24,688 bases of DNA, taken from contig UQDV01000038.1 of the NCBI GenBank assembly GCA_900539945.1, positions 1-24,688 on the forward strand, read 5' to 3'. The position numbers were made by a program, and so were the translations under genes. The stretch is from an uncultured Faecalibacterium sp. Lineage in GTDB: Bacteria; Bacillota; Clostridia; Oscillospirales; Ruminococcaceae. The notes under the pieces are model-generated. The model was not told the origin of the DNA. It saw nothing but the letters and a program-made list of their open reading frames with translations, and ran no database searches. This document shows positions 7,569-19,932 of this stretch, piece after piece. The stretch's first letter is position 1, and each line of letters opens with the position of its first letter.

Positions 7569-8966
7569 ATGATCATGGATCAGGGACTGAATCAGAAGAT
7601 CGACGCGTACATCGCGGAAAACAAGGAGCAGCTGCTGCAGGACATTGCCGCGCTGGTGGCCATCGACAGCGTGGAGGGCACCCCGGAAGAGGGCGCACCC
7701 TTCGGCAAGGGCCCCCGTGCCGCACTGGACAAGACGCTGGAGCTGGCAGCCGGCATGGGCCTTGCCACCCGCAACTGCGAGAACTACATGGGCTACGCAG
7801 AGCTGGCCGGTGCCGATCCGGAAAAGTATCTGGCCGCCATCTGCCATGTGGACGTGGTGCCCGTGGGCAACGGCTGGACGGCCGACCCCTTCAAGATGCG
7901 CATCCAGGACGGCTGGCTGCTGGGCCGCGGCGTTTCGGACGACAAGGGCCCTATGGTGGTCACCCTGTACGCCCTCAAGTTCCTCAAGGAGCAGGGCTAT
8001 GAGCTGCGCTACCCCATCCGTGCCCTCATCGGTGACAACGAAGAGACCCACATGCAGGACGTGGAGTACTACCTGAAGAATTACCCGGCTCCGGTGTTCT
8101 GCTTTACCCCGGATGCCGAGTTCCCGGTGTGCAACGGCGAGAAGGGCCACTTCGGCGGCAAGATCGTCAGCCCGGTGTGCAACGGCGTGATCTGTGATTT
8201 TGAGGGCGGTGTGGCCAACAATGCCGTGCCGGATCGTGCCAGCGCCCTGCTGCACACCGACATCACCAAACTGAAGAACGCCCCCAACATCACGCTGGAG
8301 CCCGCCGGGGAAGGCTGCGTGCGGGTGCGCGGCTGGGGCAAGGCCGGCCATGCTGCCATGCCAGAAGGCACCGTGAATGCCATTGGTCTGGTGGTGAACT
8401 ACCTGCTGGACAATGGCCTGTGCAACGACGCCGAGCGCGCCTATCTGGAAGCCCTGCGCAAGCTGCACGCTTCCACCGCCGGTACCGGCCTTGGCATCGA
8501 CTGCGCCGACGGCCCCTTCGGCCCGCTGACCATCATCGGCGGCCGCATTTATATGGAGGAGGGCCGTCTGGTGCAGACCATCGACAGCCGCTTCCCCACC
8601 TGCACCGACGGCGACAAGCTCGCCGCACAGGTCACCGCAGCTCTGGGCAGCGGTGCACAGCTGCAGGATGTGGACGCTGCCGAGCCCTTCTACATTGAGG
8701 CCGACAGCCCCGCCATTCAGGCCTGCATCAACACCTACAACGAGGTGACCGGCGAGGACGCCAAGCCCTTTACCATGGGCGGCGGCACCTATGCCCGCCA
8801 TTTCCCCTATGCGGTCAGCTTTGGCCCCGAGCATGTGGACCTGCCCCTGCCGGAGTTCGGCGGCCCGATGCACGGTGCCAACGAGGCGGCTCCCATCGAC
8901 AAGCTGCTGGAGGCCGTGAAGATCTACATTCTGGCGCTGCTGCGTCTGGAAGAGATCGACTTCTGA
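7569..8966 (+). CDS. Sapep family Mn2+-dependent dipeptidase (M20/PepV-like)
   Basis: Cytoplasmic metallopeptidase of the M20 clan expected to split dipeptides. The 465-residue protein has the di-metal motifs CHVDVVPVG (His at about 93), GRGVSDDKGP, GDNEETH (paired glutamates at about 158-159) and TPDAEFPV. An inserted dimerisation or lid domain lies in the middle, and the final metal-binding histidine is in PMHGANE near the C terminus. ATG codons at 7569 and 7575 both follow AAAGGAAA; the second has better spacing, so the first two residues are uncertain. The gene has its own promoter and is followed 10 bp later by a DUF3842 gene in the same transcript. With the M3 oligoendopeptidase at the left edge, it suggests active peptide use. 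Confidence 0.92.
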   Translation: MIMDQGLNQKIDAYIAENKEQLLQDIAALVAIDSVEGTPEEGAPFGKGPRAALDKTLELAAGMGLATRNCENYMGYAELAGADPEKYLAAICHVDVVPVGNGWTADPFKMRIQDGWLLGRGVSDDKGPMVVTLYALKFLKEQGYELRYPIRALIGDNEETHMQDVEYYLKNYPAPVFCFTPDAEFPVCNGEKGHFGGKIVSPVCNGVICDFEGGVANNAVPDRASALLHTDITKLKNAPNITLEPAGEGCVRVRGWGKAGHAAMPEGTVNAIGLVVNYLLDNGLCNDAERAYLEALRKLHASTAGTGLGIDCADGPFGPLTIIGGRIYMEEGRLVQTIDSRFPTCTDGDKLAAQVTAALGSGAQLQDVDAAEPFYIEADSPAIQACINTYNEVTGEDAKPFTMGGGTYARHFPYAVSFGPEHVDLPLPEFGGPMHGANEAAPIDKLLEAVKIYILALLRLEEIDF

Positions 8967-8976
8967 GGAAAAGCCA

Positions 8977-9396
8977 ATGAAGATCCTGGTCATTGACGGG
9001 CAGGGCGGCGGCCTGGGCAAACAGCTGGTAGCGGCCCTGAGCGCCCGGTGCCCCCAGGCCCAGCTCACAGCCGTGGGCACCAACAGTCTGGCCGCCAGTG
9101 CCATGCGCAAGGCAGGCGCGGTGCGCACCGCCACCGGCGAGAACGCGGTGGTGGTCAACTGCCGCCACGCGGATATCATCGTGGGGCCCATCGGCATCGT
9201 GATCGCGGATGCCCTGCTGGGCGAGATCACCCCCGCCATGGCCGCTGCGGTGTGCCAAAGCGGGGCCAAGCGGGTGCTGATCCCGGTGAACCATTGCGAC
9301 AACTACATCGTCGGCGTGCCGGAACAGCCCATCGGGGATCTGGTGGCCGCTGCAGTGCAGAAGGTGACCGACCTGTGCGGCGGCAGCTCCTGCTGA
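8977..9396 (+). CDS. DUF3842 family protein
   Basis: A 139-residue soluble protein beginning MKILVIDGQGGGLGKQL, a strand followed by a glycine-rich turn as in nucleotide-binding folds. Other landmarks are VGTNSLAASAMRKAGA, VVNCRHADIIVGPIGI and VLIPVNHCDNYIVG, which I recognise as typical of the uncharacterised DUF3842 family of Firmicutes. No catalytic activity is known. It starts 10 bp after the dipeptidase stop (GAGGAAAAG site) and ends before a strong terminator, so it forms a two-gene transcript with the dipeptidase. A functional link between the two is only inferred. Confidence 0.82.
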   Translation: MKILVIDGQGGGLGKQLVAALSARCPQAQLTAVGTNSLAASAMRKAGAVRTATGENAVVVNCRHADIIVGPIGIVIADALLGEITPAMAAAVCQSGAKRVLIPVNHCDNYIVGVPEQPIGDLVAAAVQKVTDLCGGSSC

Positions 9397-9414
9397 CCTT
9401 AGAAAACTGAAACG

Positions 9415-9467
9415 AAAACACCCGCCGGGCCTTCTGCTGCTGCAGAAGCCACCCGGCGGGTGTTTTT
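9415..9467. terminator. Bidirectional intrinsic terminator
   Basis: A 15-bp perfect stem (9415-9429 with 9452-9466), extended inside by CTTCTGC/GCAGAAG, ends in TTTTT on the plus strand and in TTTTCG on the minus strand. It sits between two convergent genes (DUF3842 and the HAD phosphatase) and can serve both. Confidence 0.92.
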
Positions 9468-9481
9468 GCGTTGATGGATGC

Positions 9482-10264
9482 TCAGATGAGGCCGTTGTCG
9501 GCGCAGAAGTGGTAGATGCCGTCCTCGGCACAGGAGCCGCAGAGGTGGGTGGCAGCGGCCTTGAGGTCGGCAGAGCCGTTGGCCATGGCCACACAGGTGC
9601 CCACGGCCCCGAACATCTCCAGATCGTTGTTGCCGTCGCCAAAGGCCATGGCGTCGGCTTTCGGGATGCCATAGGCCTGCAGCACGACGGCGATGCCGTT
9701 GCCCTTGCCTCCGGCAGCGGGGATGATGTCCACGGCGCGGTCCCACCAGGCGGCGATCTTGGCTCCGCGCACATCCTGCAGGATGCGGCTGTACTCGTCC
9801 TTCCGGCCGCCCATCATGATCTGGTACACGGTGCCGGAGGCAATGGTGTCAAAGTCGGGCGTTACCGGAACGGGGATCTTGGCCACGGCAAAATAATCGT
9901 CCAGATCCTGCTCGTTGCCGTTGGCGGCAAGGGTGCTCTCGGTGGCCACGCACAGGGGGCGGCCCAGGGCGGCGGCGTTCCGGCGCAGCGTGCGCACGTC
10001 CTCTGCCGGGATGGGGCTGGCAAACAGCACCCGGTTCTTATCGTAGCAGTAGGCACCGTTGAAGGTGACCAGTACGTCAAACTGCACACCGGGGAAATCC
10101 CACAGTGGGACCGTCATGGGGGAGCGACCGGTGGCGATGGCCAGCCGGATGCCGTTTGCCTGCAGACGATGCAGGGTGTCCAGCATGAGCGGCGTCACCT
10201 GCTTTTTCTCCATGTCGATGAGAGTGCCGTCGATGTCAAAAAAGATGATCCTGGGTTTGCGCAT
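9482..10264 (-). CDS. Cof-type HAD-IIB family phosphatase
   Basis: Cytoplasmic haloacid-dehalogenase superfamily hydrolase, subclass IIB, which usually dephosphorylates sugar phosphates or other small phosphorylated metabolites. The 260-residue protein has motif I FFDIDGTLID (nucleophile Asp10, acid/base Asp12), motif II ATGRSP and motif IV GDGNNDLEMF. The start at 10264 is chosen for AAAGGAG just upstream; the longer frame would overlap the preceding lysR gene. It begins 13 bp after the lysR stop codon and is the last gene of a five-gene minus-strand run, ending at the bidirectional terminator. The substrate is unknown. Confidence 0.9.
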   Translation of the reverse strand: MRKPRIIFFDIDGTLIDMEKKQVTPLMLDTLHRLQANGIRLAIATGRSPMTVPLWDFPGVQFDVLVTFNGAYCYDKNRVLFASPIPAEDVRTLRRNAAALGRPLCVATESTLAANGNEQDLDDYFAVAKIPVPVTPDFDTIASGTVYQIMMGGRKDEYSRILQDVRGAKIAAWWDRAVDIIPAAGGKGNGIAVVLQAYGIPKADAMAFGDGNNDLEMFGAVGTCVAMANGSADLKAAATHLCGSCAEDGIYHFCADNGLI

Positions 10265-10277
10265 AGAGAAGCTCCTT

Positions 10278-11186
10278 TCAGGCTTGTGTGGGGGCGGCAG
10301 GCTGGGCGGTGCCTTCCCGCACCAGTGCAATGAATCCCTTCATCTGGGGGGTCAGCCATTTGTCCCGGTGGTAGAACAGCTGCCGGTGCATCTCCACCCG
10401 GCAGTCCGGCACGTTCAGCCGGGCCAGTGTCCCGGCGGCCAGTGCGGCACGCACGATGTATTCCGGCAAAAAGGAAAGGCCCATGCCCCGCTCCACCATC
10501 TGGCACAGCAGCGCGGCGCTGCCCAGTTCCAGATAGGGCTGCAATTGCAGGCCGTGGGCGGCCAGACACTGGTCCAGTGCATCGCGGTAGCTCATGCCCC
10601 GCTCGGTGAGCAGGAATTCCTGCTGCACCAGCTCTTCCAACGACACGGTGTCCCGGGCGGCCAGCGGATGCCCGGCGGGCGCGATGAAGCACACCGGCTC
10701 CGGTACGTCCACGGCCCGCACCAGCGTAGGCTGCAGCAGGGGATGGTCCAGCGTATAGGCCAGGTCTACCTGATTGGTGGTCAGCATCTGCAGCATGCCG
10801 TCGTCAGTGGCGGTGCAGAGCACCAGTTCCACCTGCGGGAACTGCGCGTGGTACCGCTGGAGCAGGTCAGGCAGAAAGGTGCTGCACACCGAGTCGGCCA
10901 GCGCAATGCGCAGCCGCCCGCTGATCTGCTGGGGCCGCTGCAGGGCGGCCTGCGCCTGCTCCACGGTGGCCAGCAGAGTGCGGGCGTAGCCCAGAAAGGT
11001 CTCACCGGCACCGGTCAGGCGCACGGTCTTGCCCACCCGGTCGAACAGGGGGGCACCCAGTTCCGCTTCCAGCTGGGCGATCTGGGAGGACACCGCCGAC
11101 TGGGAGTAGCCCAGCTGCCGCGCGGTGCGCGAAAAGCTGTGCAGCTCGGCAATGTGCAAAAAGGTGTTGATGTTGCGCAGTTCCAT
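10278..11186 (-). CDS. LysR family transcriptional regulator
   Basis: DNA-binding regulator of 302 residues. Residues 1-60 form the LysR winged helix-turn-helix (MELRNINTFLHIAELHSFSR, then QSAVSSQIAQLEAELGAPLF). This is followed by a linker helix and a substrate-binding effector domain (residues about 90-290, starting GRLRIALADSV and including LLTERGMSYRD). GAGGAG lies before the start. LysR regulators are often divergent from their targets, but this one sits inside a minus-strand run, with trmO 10 bp upstream and the HAD phosphatase 13 bp downstream. The phosphatase may be a target or partner; this is inferred. The effector is unknown. Confidence 0.92.
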   Translation of the reverse strand: MELRNINTFLHIAELHSFSRTARQLGYSQSAVSSQIAQLEAELGAPLFDRVGKTVRLTGAGETFLGYARTLLATVEQAQAALQRPQQISGRLRIALADSVCSTFLPDLLQRYHAQFPQVELVLCTATDDGMLQMLTTNQVDLAYTLDHPLLQPTLVRAVDVPEPVCFIAPAGHPLAARDTVSLEELVQQEFLLTERGMSYRDALDQCLAAHGLQLQPYLELGSAALLCQMVERGMGLSFLPEYIVRAALAAGTLARLNVPDCRVEMHRQLFYHRDKWLTPQMKGFIALVREGTAQPAAPTQA

Positions 11187-11196
11187 AGCAGGCTCC

Positions 11197-11895
11197 TCAG
11201 CGGCGGGTGATGTCCCGCACGGTCAGCACGGGATCGTCTACAGTAAAGTGCACTTCCAGCCCGCCGAACTCCATGCCGTAGACCCGCGCAGGGTCGTGCT
11301 GGTAGGAGGGGCGGGGGTCGTTGGCCAGTACCCCGCGCAGGGCGTCGCGGTCGGCCTGCGGCACGGCGGCCCAGAGTTCTTCCGGGCAGGACACCTCCAA
11401 CAGGTGGCGCCGGGTCTGGCCGGTAAAGCCCTCGGCAGCGTCCGGGTGACAGTCGGCGTAGGGGATATAGGGCTTGATGTCATAGATGGGGGTGCCGTCC
11501 ATCAGGTCAGCCCCGCGCACCAGCAGGACGGGGCCCACCTCCGGGCGCATCTCGATGCCTTCCAGCTTCACGCTGGAAAGGCCCAAGGGGTTGGGCCGGA
11601 AGGGGGACCGGGTGGCGAACACGCCCATGCGGGTATTGCCGCCCAGACGCGGCGGCCGAACGGTGGGGGACCAGCTGTCCCGCACCGCGCCGGAGAACTG
11701 CCACACCAGCCAGATGTGGCTGAAATCCTCCAGCCCGCGCACGGCGTCGGCGCTGCGGTATTCCGGGGTAAAGATCACCTCGCCCCGCAGGCTGTCCACC
11801 AGCCCGCTCTGCCGCGGGATGCCGAACTTGGTGGGAAAGGCAGTGTGGATGTGGGCAATGACCTTCAGGGTCATCTCTTCGGGTGCTGTGGGCAT
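11197..11895 (-). CDS. trmO: tRNA (N6-threonylcarbamoyladenosine(37)-N6)-methyltransferase TrmO
   Basis: SAM-dependent enzyme that methylates t6A37 to m6t6A37 in ANN-reading threonine tRNAs, tuning decoding. The 232-residue protein shows the TrmO barrel hallmarks: an N-terminal IAHIHTAFPTKFGIPRQ segment, GLEDFSHIWLVWQFS, ATRSPFRPNPLGLSSVKLEG and DIKPYIPYADC. The C-terminal extension (from about residue 150) matches the full-length bacterial form. AAGGAG precedes the start. It lies 14 bp downstream of a 72-residue unknown gene and 10 bp upstream of lysR, so it would be transcribed from the repressor's promoter. Confidence 0.93.
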   Translation of the reverse strand: MPTAPEEMTLKVIAHIHTAFPTKFGIPRQSGLVDSLRGEVIFTPEYRSADAVRGLEDFSHIWLVWQFSGAVRDSWSPTVRPPRLGGNTRMGVFATRSPFRPNPLGLSSVKLEGIEMRPEVGPVLLVRGADLMDGTPIYDIKPYIPYADCHPDAAEGFTGQTRRHLLEVSCPEELWAAVPQADRDALRGVLANDPRPSYQHDPARVYGMEFGGLEVHFTVDDPVLTVRDITRR

Positions 11896-11909
11896 AGGAC
11901 GCTCCTTGT

Positions 11910-12128
11910 TCAGTAGATTTTTTCGATGACGGTCTCCGGCGGGATGCCGTACCGGGTGCGGAAGGCCGCCAGTTCCTGCGGGGTGCGGATGAGCTGGACG
12001 TCCTCAAAATGGCCGTCCGGGTGCACAAAACCGGCCACCTGCTCCCCGGTGCAGATGCTGCACCGCAAAGCGGGCCGCTGCACGGCCGGGTCGTAGGCGG
12101 CAGACGGTTTCTTTTTGGAAAAGAACAT
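11910..12128 (-). CDS. Conserved small protein of unknown function
   Basis: A 72-residue protein starting MFFSKKK, with a CSICTGEQVAGF segment containing two cysteines and a C-terminal PQELAAFRTRYGI helix. It has a strong AAGGAGG site with correct spacing and lies in a tight operon (22 bp after the repressor gene, 14 bp before trmO), so I consider it real. It has no signal peptide or membrane segment. Similar short proteins occur in related gut Firmicutes, sometimes with unreliable names; I assign no function. Confidence 0.7.
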   Translation of the reverse strand: MFFSKKKPSAAYDPAVQRPALRCSICTGEQVAGFVHPDGHFEDVQLIRTPQELAAFRTRYGIPPETVIEKIY

Positions 12129-12150
12129 GGCGGACCCTCCTTATGATAGG

Positions 12151-12768
12151 TTATAAACCGCGGCAGAAGCCCACGGCCCGGCCCTCGATGCGGATCTCGT
12201 TCAGCTGGGGACCGGTGTAGACCATGGGCGGGCAGACGGCGGCGTTGTCGGCCAGCAGCATCACAGTGTCGCCCTGCCGGTGAAAATGTTTGAGGGTGGC
12301 TTCCTCGCCGATGCGCACTGCGGCGATCTCGCCCTGCTCCACCTCCGGCTGGCAGCGGATGCAGACGATGTCGCCGTCGCAGATGGTGGGAGCCATGCTG
12401 TCGCCGTGGCAGGTCAGTGCAAAGTCAGCGTGCCACGCCGCCGGAACGCCGATGTACTGCTCGATGTTCTGCTCGGCGGTGATGGGGGTGCCGCAGGCGA
12501 TGGAGCCCACCAGCGGCACCATGGCCATAGCGGGCAGCGGCTCAAAGCCCGGCGGCGGGCAAGGCACGTCCAGCCCCAGCAGATAGGCCGGGGTGGTCTC
12601 CAGTGCCGCGGCCAGCTCTTCCAGCTTTGCCTGCGGGATGTCGTTGACCCCTTTTTCCAGCTTGGTGATGGAGGATTTGGAGCGGTATCCCATGCGCTGG
12701 GCCAGCTGCTCCTGCGAGAGGCCCAGTTCTTCGCGCCGCAGCCGGACGCGGGTGGAAAGTTCGGACAT
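12151..12768 (-). CDS. XRE-HTH repressor with S24 autoprotease domain (CI/LexA-like)
   Basis: Transcription repressor of the phage CI / LexA type. Residues 5-65 are an XRE helix-turn-helix (LSQEQLAQRMGYRSKSSITK). Residues about 85-205 are an S24 domain with nucleophile Ser124 in CHGDSM and general-base Lys160 in EEATLKHF. The predicted self-cleavage site is Cys92-Gly93 in SIACGTP. All catalytic elements are present, so it should be inactivated by RecA-stimulated self-cleavage after DNA damage. GGAGG lies 6 bp before the start. It faces a Cro-like gene across an operator-filled promoter region and leads the five-gene minus-strand run. It may be a domesticated prophage repressor; canonical LexA is less likely because the DNA-binding domain is XRE type. 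Confidence 0.9.
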   Translation of the reverse strand: MSELSTRVRLRREELGLSQEQLAQRMGYRSKSSITKLEKGVNDIPQAKLEELAAALETTPAYLLGLDVPCPPPGFEPLPAMAMVPLVGSIACGTPITAEQNIEQYIGVPAAWHADFALTCHGDSMAPTICDGDIVCIRCQPEVEQGEIAAVRIGEEATLKHFHRQGDTVMLLADNAAVCPPMVYTGPQLNEIRIEGRAVGFCRGL

Positions 12769-12824
12769 AGACGCCTCCGTTCAAAAACGAATGGTTGTGC
12801 GGTGAAATGGATGCTTCTGGAGGC

Positions 12825-12853
12825 AGTATACCAGAAAAGTGGGCGAAAATCAA
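12825..12853 (-). promoter_or_regulatory. Repressor promoter (TTGATT-17-TATACT) overlapped by operator half-sites
   Basis: On the minus strand, TTGATT (12853-12848) and TATACT (12830-12825) are 17 bp apart. The -35 hexamer lies within the repeated AATCAACTT sequence (12848-12856), which recurs at 12891-12899. This suggests autoregulation by the S24 repressor. Confidence 0.75.
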
Positions 12854-12881
12854 CTTTTTTCGCGCGATTTTTGAAAATTGG

Positions 12882-12910
12882 TTGACAGACAATCAACTTG
12901 CGACTATACT
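12882..12910 (+). promoter_or_regulatory. Divergent Cro-like gene promoter (TTGACA-17-TATACT) with operator
   Basis: A consensus -35 TTGACA (12882-12887) and TATACT (12905-12910) are 17 bp apart. An inverted repeat GTTGA-7-TCAAC (12881-12897) covers the -35 and spacer, and GTTGGACAAC (12924-12933) lies just downstream. Shared GTTGA/TCAAC half-sites across both divergent promoters look like operators for the S24 repressor and/or the Cro-like protein. Confidence 0.8.
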
Positions 12911-12962
12911 ACAACCAAAGATTGTTGGACAACGTGAAACCGACAAAAAGGGAGCGGAGAAC

Positions 12963-13513
<551 letters not shown>

Positions 13514-13525
13514 AGAGATGCTGAT

Positions 13526-13568
13526 AAAATCCCATTGATTTCCGCAGCAGGAAGTCGGTGGGATTTTT
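13526..13568 (+). terminator. Intrinsic terminator between the regulatory cassette and the cas locus
   Basis: Outer stem AAAATCCCA / TGGGATTTT (13526-13534 with 13559-13567) and inner GATTTCC / GGAAGTC (one wobble) end in TTTTTG. It insulates the cas operon from upstream transcription. Confidence 0.88.
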
Positions 13569-13654
13569 GCGTCGGAAGAAAACTGCCGCGACCCGGCCAA
13601 TGGAGCGGATCAATAAAAACATGCCTCGTAATATCCAAAAAATACAATAAAATA

Positions 13655-13683
13655 TTGAAAATAACTGGAATAGTTGCTATAAT
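13655..13683 (+). promoter_or_regulatory. cas operon promoter (TTGAAA-17-TATAAT, extended -10)
   Basis: TTGAAA (13655-13660) and a perfect TATAAT (13678-13683) are separated by 17 bp, with an extended TGC directly before the -10. Transcription should start near 13690. The region is AT-rich in a GC-rich genome. The leader from here to the cas3 start is about 240 nt and contains the crRNA-like element. Confidence 0.88.
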
Positions 13684-13703
13684 GACGATGCGGATAAAAA
13701 GAG

Positions 13704-13723
13704 AACATGATATAGCATAATAA
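13704..13723 (+). promoter_or_regulatory. Predicted Cascade self-target with AAC PAM in the cas leader
   Basis: AAC (13704-13706) is followed by ATGATATAGCATAATAA (13707-13723). This matches the guide of the adjacent mini-CRISPR (13754-13770) at 14 of 17 positions. The mismatches are at guide positions 6, 12 and 16, and 6 and 12 are the nucleotides type I-E Cascade does not read. The site lies about 17-34 nt downstream of the predicted transcription start, where bound Cascade could block the polymerase. An alternative is that the match is a remnant of a tandem duplication. Confidence 0.7.
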
Positions 13724-13724
13724 T

Positions 13725-18270
<4,546 letters not shown>

Positions 18271-18274
<4 letters not shown>

Positions 18275-18864
18275 AAACCAATGAGGTGAAAGCCTGCGTG
18301 ACCCGGCAGCTGCGTCGGCTGCAAATTTTGCCGGAGCCGCAGAGACGGGCCGAGCTTGCCGAGCTGCGCCGGGGCGTGGGGCGTCAGCCCGGAGACCTGC
18401 CTGCGTTGTGGGGCGCTCTGCTGGCCGACATGCCGGAGCAGCTGCAGGGCAGCAATGGCCCGTCAAAGGCGGAATGGGCCGTCTATACGGCGTTGACCCT
18501 GTTTGCCCTGCACCAGCAGGGGGAAGCCGGTGTTTCCATGAACCAGCCGGGCAGAACGCTGGGCGGTGCAGTGCGGCAGCTGGCCGAAAAAACGGCTGCC
18601 GGGCAGGACTGGACCGAGAGCAGCGTGCTCCGGCGGTTCAACGCACTGGCAACGGCGGATTCCATGCCGGAAGTCTCGCACCACCTGCGCGGGATGATCC
18701 AGCTGCTGCGGCGGGAAGGGATCCCGCTGGATTATCCGCAGCTGGCCGAGGATCTGTATCAATACCAGTTTGTGGACGGTGCGCCGAATGTCCGTTTGCG
18801 GTGGGGCCGGGACCTTTATGCGAGCCCCACGGAGAAAACCAAAGAGAACGAAAAGGAGAATTGA
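18271..18864 (+). CDS. cse2: Cascade small subunit Cse2/Cas11
   Basis: Small helical subunit, normally present as a dimer along the belly of Cascade, which stabilises the displaced DNA strand. The 197-residue protein has the family landmarks ALWGALLADMPEQLQG, AVYTALTLFALHQQG, GRTLGGAVRQLAEK, VLRRFNALATAD and HHLRGMIQLLRREGI, which include the conserved arginines that contact DNA. It begins within the cse1 stop codon (ATGA) after GAAGGAGGG and ends one base before cas7. The tail is strongly charged (KTKENEKEN). Confidence 0.95.
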
Positions 18865-18865
18865 G

Positions 18866-19930
18866 ATGGATACCAAACGCCTGTATGTTGATTTTCATGT
18901 TCTGCAGACCGTGCCGCCCAGCTGCGTCAACCGCGACGACACCGGCAGCCCCAAGACCGCTGTCTATGGCGGGGCCGTCCGTGCCCGGGTGTCCTCGCAG
19001 GCGTGGAAGCACGCCATGCGCGTGATGTTCACCGGGGAAATGAGCGATGCAGTTGAGACCGGTTACCGCACCAAGAAGGGCACGGATCTGGTGGCAAAGC
19101 AGATCAAAGCCCTTGCTCCGGACAAGGATGCCCTCAAACTGGCCCAGAAGGTCATTGCAGATGCAGGCATCAAGAGCGATGACAAGGGCACAAAAGCGCT
19201 GTTTTTCATGAGTACGGCACAGGCAAAGGCATTGGCAGAGCTGGCTGTAGAAGGCTGCAAGGACAAAAAGCAGTACAAGGAAGCCCTGAAAGAGGCTCCC
19301 TCTGCGGACATGGCGCTGTTTGGCCGCATGGTGGCAGATGACCCGTCGCTGAACTACGACGCTGCCGCACAGGTGGCCCACAGCATCTCCACCCACACCG
19401 TGCAGAACGAGTTCGACTATTTCACCGCCGTGGACGACTGTGCCCCGGAGGACAACGCCGGTGCCGGGCATCTGGGCACGGTGGAATACAATTCCGCCAC
19501 CCTGTACCGCTATGCGACGGTCAATGTTCTGGAGCTGGTGCGCACGCTGGGCGCAGAGCAGGCGGCACAGACGGTCCGGGCGTTCGGTGAGGCGTTCATC
19601 CGCTCCATGCCCACCGGCAAGCAGAACAGCTTTGCCAACCGCACTCTGCCGGATGCCGTTTACGTCACTCTGCGGCAGGACCAGCCGGTGAACCTCTGCG
19701 GTGCCTTTGAAAAGCCGGTGCGCAAGAGCGAAGAAGGCTATGCAGAACCGTCCAAGATGGCGCTGAAACAGTATGCAAAGGAACTCTACAATACCTTTGC
19801 AGAGGCACCGGAGCAGAGCTTTACGGTGGGTACCGGGCTGGAAGAACTGGCACAGCCCATGCCGCTGAACACCATGCTGGCGGCACTGGAAAAAGCCGTA
19901 GAGGAGAAGCTGTCCGGGAATGAGGTGTGA
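18866..19930 (+). CDS. cas7e: Cascade backbone subunit Cas7e (Cse4/CasC)
   Basis: RRM-fold protein that forms the filament on the crRNA guide, one copy per six nucleotides, and flips out every sixth base. The 354-residue protein has the standard N terminus (YVDFHVLQTVPPSCVNRDD, then GGAVRARVSSQAWKHAMR). It also has ALFGRMV, the thumb-like HTVQNEFDYFTAVDD stretch, AGHLGTVEYNSATLYRYA and MPTGKQNSFANRTLP. The start at 18866 follows AAAAGGAG and lies one base after the cse2 stop codon. Its six-nucleotide step is relevant to the 20-nt guide of the leader element. Confidence 0.97.
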   Translation: MDTKRLYVDFHVLQTVPPSCVNRDDTGSPKTAVYGGAVRARVSSQAWKHAMRVMFTGEMSDAVETGYRTKKGTDLVAKQIKALAPDKDALKLAQKVIADAGIKSDDKGTKALFFMSTAQAKALAELAVEGCKDKKQYKEALKEAPSADMALFGRMVADDPSLNYDAAAQVAHSISTHTVQNEFDYFTAVDDCAPEDNAGAGHLGTVEYNSATLYRYATVNVLELVRTLGAEQAAQTVRAFGEAFIRSMPTGKQNSFANRTLPDAVYVTLRQDQPVNLCGAFEKPVRKSEEGYAEPSKMALKQYAKELYNTFAEAPEQSFTVGTGLEELAQPMPLNTMLAALEKAVEEKLSGNEV

Positions 19931-19932
19931 CC

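Noticed and set aside
7503..9302. Long minus-strand open frame opposite the dipeptidase
   Set aside because: Antisense shadow; the plus-strand product has all M20 metal motifs and a promoter and ribosome site.
13531..13540. Second possible target of the mini-CRISPR guide in the upstream terminator (CCATTGATTT)
   Set aside because: It has a seed mismatch at guide position 1 and stops matching after position 7, with no extended match, unlike the target at 13707-13723.
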